Source: Pleurodeles waltl | Taxonomy: Eukaryota > Chordata > Amphibia > Caudata > Salamandridae | Direction: 5' to 3' | DNA: 64,000 nucleotides | NCBI RefSeq assembly: GCF_031143425.1 | Contig: NC_090447.1 | Span: 136,357,106 to 136,421,105, forward strand | Shown here: positions 47,650 to 57,449 of the stretch, piece after piece | Layout: each line of letters begins with the position of its first letter | Numbering within the stretch: position 1 is the first letter of the stretch | Notes under the pieces: generated by a model | The model's input: only the letters and a program-made list of their open reading frames with translations | The model's database searches: none | What the model was told of the DNA's origin: nothing | Position numbers and translations under genes: made by a program

Positions 47650-48620
47650 TGTTGGTCCATCATACATTCACCAAAAAATGCCCTTACCACCCCAAACCCC
47701 ATACCCACCTTAAAACCTAAAAAGCCCTTACCACCCCAAAACCCATACCTGCCCTAAATCCAAAAAAAATGCCTTTACTTCCCCAAAACCCATCCTAAAA
47801 CCTAAAAATGCCCTTAACACTCCAAATCCCATACCCACTCTAAAACCTAAAAATGCCCTTACCACCCCAAACCCCATGCCCAAACTAAATCCAAAGAATA
47901 CCCTTACCACCCTAAATACCATACCCACCCTAAAAACAAAAAGTGCCCTTAAAACCCCCAAACCCAGCCTAAAACCAAAAAAATGCCCTTACCACCCCAA
48001 AACCTATACCCATCCTAAAACCTAAAAATGCCCTTGCCACCCCAAAACCCATAGCCACCATAAACTGAGAAATGCCCTTACCACCCCAAAACCCATACCC
48101 ACCTTAAAACCTAAAATGCCCTTACCACCCCAAAACCCATACCCACCCTTGAATCTAAAAATGCCCTCACCACCCCAAAACCCATAGTCAAACTAAACCC
48201 TAAGAATACCCTTACCACCCTAAATCCCATACCCACCCTAAAACCTAAAAATTCCATTACCACCCCAAAACCCATACCCACCCTAAAACCTAAAAATACC
48301 CTTTCTACCACAAAACTCATACCCCCTAAAATCTAAAAATGCCCTTACCACCCCAAAACCCATCCTCACCCTAAACCAAGAAATGCCATTACCAGCTCAG
48401 AACCCATACACAATATAAACCCTAAAAATACTCTTACCACCCTAAAACCCATATCCCCTAAAATCTAAAAATGTCCTTACTACTCCAAAACCCATAGACA
48501 CACTAAAACCTGAAAATACCCTTACCTCTCTAAATCCCATACCTACCCCAAAACCTAACAATGCATGCACATACCACCCCAAAACCCATACCCACCCTAA
48601 AAACTATATGAAAAAACACT
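47650..48620. repeat. C/A-rich minisatellite, about 45-bp unit
   Basis: About 20 units of the form CCCTTACCACCCCAAAACCC followed by ATACCCACCCTAAAACCT and AAAAATG. A short outlier of the same unit occurs at 44870-44890 on the other side of the G-rich block. Strand composition is opposite to the G-rich array. Confidence 0.9.
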
Positions 48621-49761
48621 TGAACCACCTAATACTTACCTGTAAAGCCTTTACCATGCATATACCTTACCATTCATGCCTTTACAAAATAAAAAATTAA
48701 ATATTTACCTTTAAAACCTTTACCACGCATATATCTTTGCTATTCATGACTTTAGAACGCAATTCGTTGTAAATGCATGCGTGGTAAAGTTATATTCATA
48801 GTGAAGGAATGCATGGTAAAGGCATGTGTGGTAAAGGCAAAGTCATAGTAATGGCATCATTGTAAATGCATTTAATTGTAAATGCATCATTGTAAACAAC
48901 GTTTACTCTTGCAAACAAGCTCCTGCAGGAATTTGTTCTGGTTACAACAAACCGTGCCGAAAGCCACAGTGTCAGCTTTGTAGAGCTCACAGAACAACTC
49001 TACTCCTGTATAGAAATTGTCCACATAAATGTTATAACCTTGTGAAAGAGTAGCTGGGCAAGCTCCCATACAATCTTCCCTGTGACCCCTAAAGTGGGAG
49101 GGCAATCTACAGTGTTTAGCGTGGAGTCCTTCCCTGTAAACACTCTCAAGCTGTACACATAGCCAGAAGAGCTCTCACACAGCATGTATAGCTTGATGCC
49201 ATAGCAAGCTCTTTTGCTCAGAATGTACTGTACTGATCAAGGACTCATTGACTGCTATATTCTTTCCAGGAGTATAGATCTTTGGAAAACTGGTAGACAA
49301 ATGTTCCACGACATGCTGATTTTTAACAACCTGTCATGGTCTGGATGGTCCCAGAACAATGCAGCAGAATTTCCAATGATATGTAGCATGCGCTGCATTT
49401 GCAAAAAACAGTCTCTGCTCATGTACGGTGTGAAGATGAGGGTTACCAAAAACAGTGTGAGCTGTCCTTTAGGACTGCAGGTGGGTTTCTGTACTAACCC
49501 TATTTTGAGCGTAGGCCCAAAAATATCTTCAACTCGGCCAGCGAGCTGGTGTGCCCTAGAACGGGGCCCTAGAGTGCCTCCATTCTCCATAAGAAATTGT
49601 TCAGCATGCAAATTTGTTTGCTGCACAATTTGCTGAAGGAAGTCAAAATCTAAAAAGAGGTGGAAGTAGTCGACTGGTAAAAAGTTGGCCATATCGACTT
49701 TACATCCAGCGTCACTAATAAAAGGTAGAATGTGGGGCTGAACTAATTTGGGGGCTGCCAA

Positions 49762-50080
49762 GAGAGAACTCTATATGAGCTTGTGGCAATTGCCCACAGG
49801 GAAACCACGTATATATAAAATAAGCATCTGCAACGCAATGGGTCTTGCATATTTTGAAGAAGTTATTGTCCCCTTTTGATAAGAGTGCCCATGAGCAAAA
49901 ACAAAAGAAAACATGAGTAGAAACTGAGAAAAAACAACTTGGCATAACAAAAGAAAGCTAGCTTCAAAAAATAAGACTTTGCAATTTTGTTTGTTCTGCT
50001 GGGCACATTTTTGCCAGTCACAAACTTTCTATTTGCAGGGCACTAGAGAGAGATAGAAAGTGAGTCAGCCTCTCTCTCTC
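49762..50080. other. Upstream flank of the piggyBac gene
   Basis: AT-rich; it could hold the 5' leader and promoter of the - strand transposase. No inverted end next to a TTAA could be recognised. Confidence 0.35.
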
Positions 50081-50137
50081 TTTTTTTAATATGTGTGGTT
50101 TACCTTGCCTGATGAAAACCACACATATTAAAAAAAA
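50081..50137. repeat. Near-perfect hairpin, about 21-bp arms
   Basis: TTAATATGTGTGGTTT (50086-50101) pairs exactly with AAACCACACATATTAA (50116-50131). It is extended by T and A runs on the outer sides, with a 14-base loop (ACCTTGCCTGATGA). It has the shape of a transcription-terminator-like or MITE-end hairpin; no function is known. Confidence 0.85.
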
Positions 50138-50139
50138 AA

Positions 50140-50690
50140 AAATCCCTCATATGGGTCGACCCATGTCAGGAGGGTCGAACCGCCATTTTTCTAAAAAAAA
50201 AAAAATGTAATTCCCTGGGGGCGTCCTACCCAGGGGGTAAACTCTTATTTTTTTATATATATATATATTGCCCCCATTGGGGTGGAGGTGTGATATCCAC
50301 AATCAGGAAATGGTGCCTCAAAGGCATCAATGGAAAGGGGAGACACTTCCCTGTCCATCAATGACTCCCTGGCATCTGGGGAGCCCATTTTGTCCTTTTT
50401 TCTCCCCCGGAGTGGGGAGAGGACTCTTACCTGGTCCATTCGATCCTCTGGTGGGGAAAGTGTCACGTCACTGTGTCTCATGGTGCATTAACTTCACAGA
50501 ACGGTGGGAGGGGGGTTGGTGGTAGACGCAGAAGCTCTTCCGCATCTCCCGAGAGTATAAAAATAATCTTCTGGTGCTTTGCACCAGAGGATTTTTAAAA
50601 CCTCTCCCTGGTGTCGGCCAACAGACGTGGCCCGCAACAGGGAGGGTGTGCGTGTGACCCCAAACAGATTGCAAAAGCAATTGCAAGATT
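50140..50690. repeat. Unclassified repeat with several foldbacks
   Basis: Contains GGGTCGACCC (50155-50164), CCCTGGGGGCGTCCTACCCAGGGG and CTTCTGGTGC/GCACCAGAGG (50568-50590). The dense short palindromes and CpG words resemble the MITEs elsewhere in the window, but ends and target duplication were not found. Confidence 0.45.
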
Positions 50691-50935
50691 CTTATTAATC
50701 AAAGTCTTATATATGTGAAGAGAACAATTTCCTTTACATTTAAATTATCCTGTGACAATGCATTTATCTCAAATTTTAAGCATGGATTATGCATTAATTA
50801 ACATTGGATCAACTGTTTTTTAAAGAGTGGGTGGCATATGTTGCCTTATTCCATGTAAAAACATTCAAATGTCTATATATTACAGATGTGGGTCCACCAC
50901 AATTAATATAGACCCTTCTTGAGTATGCACATTTA

Positions 50936-51003
50936 GGGCCAGATGTAGCAAAGGGTTTTACCCATTTTGTGTCCATGGGAAAATGTGTTCGTACATATGG
51001 CCC
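50936..51003. mobile_element. 68-bp minimal MITE with TTA duplications
   Basis: GGGCCAGATGTAGCAAAGGG at the left, GTACATATGGCCC at the right, flanked by TTA (50933-50935 and 51004-51006). The ends match those of the 734-bp element at 60371-61104, so it is probably an end-only derivative of the same family. Confidence 0.75.
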
Positions 51004-51039
51004 TTAGTTGTTTAAGAGAGTTATATACTCCTTCTCTTG

Positions 51040-53010
51040 GGGAATATCCAGTAGTTTATAAACCTAACATATTTATGAAAAAGGAAAGCTTCAGAACTGA
51101 TGAGGCCTTTGAAAATGTTCAGCCAAGTAAAAAATAAAGAAGGAAAACAACTTTAAAATGTTAGGCTTTCTTTTTAGTAATGCTAATGGGATTAACTGCT
51201 ATAGTAATATTATTACAAATTTTTACTGTATTACATTTAATGAAAAACGTACATTTGCAAAACACAGATGAGGTTTTTGGTAAGACTGTGAGCCAATCTG
51301 TTTTCTGGACTTCAGTACTACAAGCAACTGTGCCAATCTACATGTGGTGTCAGAGATATAGTTGATGTTTGTAAAGGAACTGTTTGTTTCTCATTATATG
51401 AGCAACTGTATGATCAGGAATTTTGTATAGCTATTCTTGAAATAGTAGCAAATCAGACTTTCCTTCATCCTGATCTTTTGGCTAAAAACTACAATTGAGA
51501 ACATGAATATGTCCAACGCCTAAATTCTTTTCCAGCAGAATTTGAACAATTTCTATTTCTCCCTATTTCTGATTGTAAATCAATATAATTTAAGAAATTG
51601 ATATTTCAAGCTGTGCACTCTAACGTGTGTACAAACTGGATGTCAACTTGTATCAACAGTTACATTAGCTATGCTGAATAAGTATTTATATGCAATGATA
51701 CAAATAAGTGCTTCAGATAATACAAAGATGAAAACTGTTATTACCAATTTTACGGCTACTCAAATTTCAAAAGCTGGAAGCATTTTCACTTGTCCTGCAT
51801 TAATTTTTCACCATGGAAAATACATATTTTCTGGTCGTTACACCACATATTTGAGAAATAATGCATTATGGACTGAAAGTGATGACACTAAGTTAACCTT
51901 TAAACACAGACTGATGAAAAACCTAGGGCCTGATTTAGATGTTGGTGATATCGCAACCAAACTGCATCTGCGGTGGGCCCAAAAAGACTGTCATGGTGGT
52001 GGTCCCCCTCCCGACATATTTAGATGTTAGTGGTTGGGAAATAAACCACAGCTGTTTCCCATTGCTGGCCAATTGGGGTCTGCTGCTGTCAGGCTGGAGG
52101 TGTACCGCCAACCTGATCTAGATGTTGCCGCTGTACCAGTAGTGTGACGGCAGCAGTTTAACAATGGAGGCGGTGTGTCCTGTAGAATATATGTGTTGAT
52201 ATAGGTGTGTTGAATGCAATGTGTGTGTCAACCTATGTCAACTCCTATTCCAATCCAAAGAAAAAAAAGTAAAAACATACTTACATGTAATTTGATGGTC
52301 GGTCACGTTTGATGGTAAAGCATCACACCTTCATGTACATATACCATGAACAAGTCACCTTAGTGTTCCGTGACAACAGGGTTGGTGTCCTCTGTGCTCA
52401 AGTGTCAGCAGCATTTGCAGGGTTCCCCCAGTTGTGTTCATGTGGAAAAGGTAAAGAAAACAAGGGAGAAGGATGATTTTCACTTCCTTTCCCTCCAATT
52501 CACTAGCCTTGGGTTCAAGGTTTTCCCACTACAGTCAGCGGTGGGAGGGTAGATCCAAATCTCGTCAACAGGAACAGTGGTTGCGGTCCCGGCACCAGCC
52601 ACTGTTTCCCATTACTCTCTTAACTCAGGATCCCAAGCCTGTCAGAGCTGGCAGGATTGTGGCGATCTTTCATCATTGGTTCTGGCATCATCTAAATAGG
52701 GCCAGTGGACCACCAAGCCAGCAGGCGTGAAATCTGATGAAAAAGCAACAGCAGGACAGGTACCGCCAATATCTAAATCAGGCCCTTAATGAACTGTTAC
52801 ATTCTTATACTAACTTCTAATCTTTAATTATAGGTTAAGATGTGAACATTTATGAAATATAGAGTACCTATACTACATACTATCTAGAAATGATACGTCA
52901 TTGTGTGGGCTAGCATAGCTGATGACTTATGAAGAAATCTACTGCTTTAGTTAAGCAATGTAGTAAGATATTAGGAACATCTTTATCAATTACAGTTCAA
53001 CTAACAGTTG
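51040..53010 (+). pseudogene. env-like: Retroviral envelope-like fragment, N-terminal part, cut by a MITE
   Basis: An acidic then basic leader (FRTDEAFENVQPSKK) with two stops precedes a hydrophobic segment (GLTAIVILLQIFTVLHLM, about 51190-51240). A Cys- and Asn-rich extracellular-like part follows in changing frames, with CKGTVCFSLYEQLYD, LEIVANQTFLHPDLLAKNYN and CTNWMSTCINSYIS. The frame at 51671-51925 has one NFT glycosylation-type site and is cut at 51925 by the MITE. Beyond it the sequence is too degenerate to follow after about 53010. Envelope identity rests on layout (membrane leader, Cys-rich, N-glycosylation sites), not on a named domain. Confidence 0.4.
51926..52785. mobile_element. 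Harbinger-type MITE (860 bp) inside the env-like fragment
   Basis: Left GGGCCTGATTTAGATGTTGG, right complemented GGGCCTGATTTAGATATTGGCGG; flanks CTA (51923-51925) and TTA (52786-52788), one mismatch. The GGCGGTAC words next to the end relate it to the large Harbinger elements. It interrupts an open frame, so it is younger than the retroviral sequence. Confidence 0.85.
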
Positions 53011-53159
53011 AACGAGCACTGTTTTATATGTTTTTATTTTTTTCATAATCCATTTAATTTGTGCTTTCTCCCAGTGCTGCATGATGAACAAAATATAATA
53101 ATTTCCACCCTGGTGTGTCAAAAATGACAGCATGCATTAGGAACATCTGGCGTAGTTGA

Positions 53160-53660
53160 CATCTGAACAGCACTAAATAAACGTATTTGTTTTAATTTGT
53201 ATTTATAATCAACAGTGTATGTTACATCTTTTCAACTGTAGTGTTTGCAGTGAAATAAAAGCAAAACAATTGGTAATAACACAGTAAACACCGAATTTAT
53301 TAATGTAACACTCATTTTCATTTCTCAAAACTTGCCAATCACCTACCTTCTCATTGACTCTTCGAGTGCATCCACTTTTAATACCTGTAAATAAAAAGGT
53401 AGTGGTAATCTGTACCTGAAGATTAAAATTAAATTGAAAACTGATTTTTCTTTTTTTTTCTTTTCTGCCATTAACTGTAGGTGAACTGGACCAATGATAA
53501 AACAAAACAAAAACAGAGCACGTAGAAATATGCTGCCAAAGTTTTTAAAAAAACGATTTCAGGTTTTGGGGAGGACGAAAGTGAGCAAAAACAAGCTCTG
53601 GATGAATGTTCATGTCACTCGCACCTTCCACGATAACTGTCTGTCAGTAAAGACAGTATT
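53160..53660. other. Unassigned stretch
   Basis: AT-rich sequence without supported features. Confidence 0.4.
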
Positions 53661-53669
53661 TTTGCTGTC

Positions 53670-54690
53670 CCCCATATGCCCCCCTGTGTATGGCTCCTTC
53701 AGGCCCTGGGGACCCCATCCCCTGGGGCAAAACAAGTTTATTAGGGGAGGAAGTGAGAGTGCCCCAGGGACCCATCCCCAAGGTCAGTTCCAATAAACAG
53801 GGGATGAGGGATTTGTGGATTCCCTCCCCAAGCCTTAAAATGCCCAACGGATTATATTCCCTGCCGTGGGGCCAAATATGATAAAATAGGGGAGTATGCT
53901 CCCCTGATCCCCATGCCTTAATAGGCTGGCCCTGGGGACTGCAACCCCTGTGGCCAAATACTATAATAAAGGAAAGGGTGCCATGCAGCTCCCATCCCCT
54001 CCCCGAGCCTTCTTGGGCCCTGGGGACTCCAACTCCAGGGCCAAAATCTAAGTTCATGAAGGCATGCAATCTCCCTCCATGCGCCCTAATATGCCCTAGC
54101 TGTGCAGCTCCCTTCCACAAGCATTATATGGCCCCGGGGTCCCCATCCCCTATGGACATTCCTTTTTTTAAAAAAGAGGAGGAGATCCACACAACCCCCT
54201 TCCAAAGCCTTCTCAGGCTCTGGGGACCCCATCCCCTCATCATTCGCTGTCTTAAAAGGGGAGTGTGCCAAGCTCCCCCAAGTTTCTTTTGGCCAAAGAG
54301 GAACACATTCTACCTGGGCCATCTGTTTTTTACAAGATAGGTGGGCCATGTGGGCCCCTCCCTGAGATTTACTAGGCCCTGGGGACCCATCCCCTGGGGC
54401 CACATTATATTATAATGGGGAGATAGACCACATGATCCCTCTCCTCTGAGCCTTAATAGTCCCCGGGAGACATATACCCCTGGGGCTAAGTAATTACTGG
54501 AGAGAAGGGGTGCATGGTGCAAGGCCCCACTCCCAAAGTCTGCTTAGGCAATGAGGACCTCCTCCCCTGGGGCCATAATTTATTGTAAAGAGGATAGGGA
54601 GTGCTCTCCCTCCCCCAGTCTCCTCAGTTCCTAAGGATCACATCCCCCAGGGCTATATCATATTTTAAAAGGGGGGGGGGGTTCCAGCAA
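53670..54690. repeat. Degenerate tandem repeat, about 95-bp period
   Basis: About ten diverged units, each with a GGCCCTGGGGACCCCATCCC-type block followed by GGGGCCA and a polyadenine- or AT-containing spacer. Block starts can be seen near 53700, 53930, 54010, 54130, 54215, 54370, 54460 and 54545. Open frames on both strands (for example 53644-54120) come from the repeat. Confidence 0.75.
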
Positions 54691-54699
54691 CGGGGGGGT

Positions 54700-55953
54700 T
54701 TCAACTCTCATCTTACAAAGCTGCTATCATCTAGATCTTTTATCCTTGTTACTCTTGACTAGTTTATATATAACCACTTCCCATATCTGAGTGTTGCTAG
54801 GTGCCCTACCTAACGTATTTCTTTTTAATCTTGGTTAGTGTCATGATCTTTACCCTCACCTATCTACCCAGTGACTAACCCTGAGGGCACCAGAGAATGT
54901 AATGCCAGGTCTATAAACTTACGTGTGGTTCTATTTTTCAAGGGGTGGATCATCAATCTTCCACCTTTACTACGTTCAACTTCCCAGTCAACTCACAACA
55001 TTGTTATTTGTCATTAGTTTTTAACTAGTAGGCAGTCTCATATGATTTGGTAAAAACGTGTCACTCTTGCTCTGCATCCAGGAGAGTGTCTGGGGACAGT
55101 TGCATAAATTGCACCTATCATCTTGGGCGTTAGTTACATTCAATGCATGCAGTTATACAGTAAAAACAGTAACCTTGCTTTTCTGGAAATTGTAGTATGA
55201 TAACACAGTGGCCTACTCTGAGAGTCTATTATATCCCATCCCAGATTTCCTATCCACTTCTCTAATAGTGTAATTAGATCATTTTTAATTTGTCTAATAG
55301 CACCTGGTAAAGGTTATTAATTTCCTCCAATTTCCCAAAGTGGGTAGTAAATGAATGATACCATATTGGATGGCTCTGTAAGTTTCAATTTCCAAGTCAT
55401 CCATATTGTCTTTGTAGCTGCATCATATGACAGAAACTGTCCAAATCTTATATAATGCATTTAGTCAAGACATATTCTCAGCTCACACCCTCAAAGAGAT
55501 CTTATATGTGTAGAAACCTGGTTGGTTCCCAAACTCCTGTGCTCAGTGTACTAGACACATCTCTTTATTTTGGCACACATGACAGTGGTAATCACAAGCA
55601 CATGCCATTACAGTTCACATCCTTCTTATTCTCCTATTCCAAAAATGATAGGCCATTAGCATCAGGCCAGGATTGATGCAAACGTATCATTCCTAACATT
55701 GCATAAGTATAGATCAGATTAAACTTCAACAAAACCATAATTACATCTTTTTTAGACTATACTAGCACACCTGAGTCTCATTTAAGTTCTGTAATAAGTG
55801 TACTGTGCATTTAATCATAGTTTTTCCTCTTCAAAAACTTTTCCATCTATATCTGTGTGTCAGTCTGTGTTCCTTCTTCCAATACATGCAATACCTTTTA
55901 TAGTTTGCTTCTTTATTGAGTGTCTTGTTTGTCCCATGATTAGTCTGAATGCA
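54700..55953. other. Unassigned stretch
   Basis: No gene could be supported. It may be the downstream part of the retroelement-like sequence on the - strand next to it. Confidence 0.3.
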
Positions 55954-57443
55954 TTACCCCAAAGTGACAGTTTTAAATGCTTCCAATTCTGTTAGGACAA
56001 TACCTTTAGCACCTTTGTTTTCAGAGAAATCAGTCACCAATAGTGGTGACCCTAAATGCAATATCTTCCAACGTTTTGGCCTGTATGTTCCATGTACGAA
56101 AAACTGTTGATAATTTCCCCCAATATTTTGACATAAGCAGTGGGGAATTGTTGAAGAATATTCTGCTTGAACACTCAGCTTCAATCACATTATAAACAAC
56201 TAATGCAGTGTATATTATCTTACCCAGTCTAGAATGCAAATCATGTAATTGTATGTAAACAGAATAGTCACACCATTGTGATTTGAGTCCTCACAAAACA
56301 TTTGTAAGCCCCCAGTTAATCCATCATTCTCTAAAGGGCAGTGAGTGATAAGCTTTCTCCTTCTCAGGTTTGGTTAAATAATTAAGGTCCTCACCTCATA
56401 TCCAGAGCACAAGCATTCTATGCACCAAGTGTGTTGACAGACTTTCTTGGAATTCTGTTTGTCTTACATTTGGTACTTATGTGAAAATGAAAAACAAACA
56501 TCCCTCATCTAGCCTCTTGTCAACTAACACATATCTCCCATTGGGACCCACTAAGACCATTTCAGTTTAAATGGATATATCATATCTTATTTAAATGAAG
56601 CATCATCTCCTCATTTGTAGAGTGTCCAGTGTGACTTTTTTTATCCATCTCTGTTTCAGCTTATCTTCTGCTTCTATACCAAGGGGTGTTTTTTAAAGGA
56701 ATGTAAACTGTGATTCACTGTATTTTAGGCAAGTGTGAATCTTGAAATTCTTTTGTTCAGAGCCAACACCCCCAACTTTCCAAGTCATAATTTTAATTCT
56801 ATTAGATTGGCTTGTTGAGTAGGAGCTCACCACATGGGTACTATGTCAACCACATATGTGTGCAGTTGTAAAGTTAGAATATTCTCCAGTGCACTAGTCA
56901 CATCAGCCCTTACTTATCACTTTCAATTTCTAAATTAATTATGGATCCCTTGCAAACAGACTCCACCATGCTCCCACATTCCAAGGCAAGTAACACCTTC
57001 AAATCCGCAAAATATCCTAAACTCTATTATGGAATTTCAAAATGTAATTTTGTGCAGCAGGAATGTATTGTGAAGAATAATAATTTCAAGCTGGTAGCCA
57101 CTTTAGCTGCTCCTGAGCAGTTCCTTAGAACAACACACTTACACAAACACTAATAGCTCTAGGTTCTGTCTCTACTTTGCTACCTCATCCATTTAAATCA
57201 CTGTTCATTCTAATCTAAATCAGAATACATCATCTTGAGTCACTGTTGTCAAGTAAGGCAGCTCTGGGTCCTGCAAGTCCAAGTACCCTGATGAGTCTGC
57301 ATGGGCTGGTGATGATCCAGAGTCCCATGGATTATGTCATCATCCATCATTCTCTGTAAGGTGGCCTTCTTCAATTTTGACATCCTTTCTTTGTCTACCT
57401 GTTGACATGGTGGGTCCATTATATTTTTATTTATAGTTTTCAT
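55954..57443 (-). pseudogene. Possible second retroviral env-like fragment (- strand)
   Basis: On the - strand, two overlapping frames at 56239-56030 and 56184-55954 contain NVIEAECSS and LVTDFSENKGAKGIVLTELE. Upstream frames near 56300-56600 have CEDSNHNGVTILF and EMVLVGPNGRYVLVD. At 57443-57249 there is a polar, Lys/Asp-rich frame (ERMSKLKKATLQRMMDDD) that looks like a cytoplasmic leader. Together they look like ordered remnants of one coding region rather than chance frames, but I cannot name a domain. A short YNVIEA similarity to the env-like part at 135-160 is too small to count. Confidence 0.25.
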
Positions 57444-57449
57444 GTTTCC

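Larger units (their letters stand above)
44653..48893. mobile_element. 4.2-kb non-coding element inserted in the piggyBac gene
   Basis: Ends look inverted: ACAATGAATGCAATTACC on the left, ACAATGATGCATTTAC on the complement of the right. Just inside are several copies of GTGGTAAAGGCAT-like words on both sides, as in elements with subterminal repeats. The bulk is one G-rich and one C-rich minisatellite. It has no coding capacity, and no target duplication could be read, so the superfamily is open (hAT-like ends are a guess). The insertion is proved by the continuity of the transposase on both sides. Confidence 0.65.
43992..49761 (-). pseudogene. PGBD4-like: piggyBac-type transposase, interrupted by a 4.2-kb insertion
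   Basis: On the - strand, 49761-49255 gives the N-terminal part (PVDYFHLFLDFDFLQQIV, TNLHAEQFL). VNESL at 49240-49252 follows, where the family has the first catalytic Asp (codon AAT at 49247-49249 gives Asn). Then come SKRACYGIKLYMLCES, GYVYSLRVFTGKDS and GYNIYVDNFYT (second Asp). The frame stops at the insertion (48893) and resumes at 44652 with SNELFAVKFSDR, YNKYMGGVDKNDQ (third Asp), WYKKLFP and, after a frameshift, FFDFQLSVIKSL. The end is a cysteine-rich zinc-binding tail (CCRCKMC...CPQCPSQPGLCFPACF) with stop at 43992. Without the insertion it is about 510 codons, a little short of the family. Its transposon ends were not found. Confidence 0.9.

Noticed and set aside
53644..54340. 158- and 120-codon frames on opposite strands
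   Set aside because: Both follow the degenerate 95-bp GGGGACCCCATCCCC repeat.
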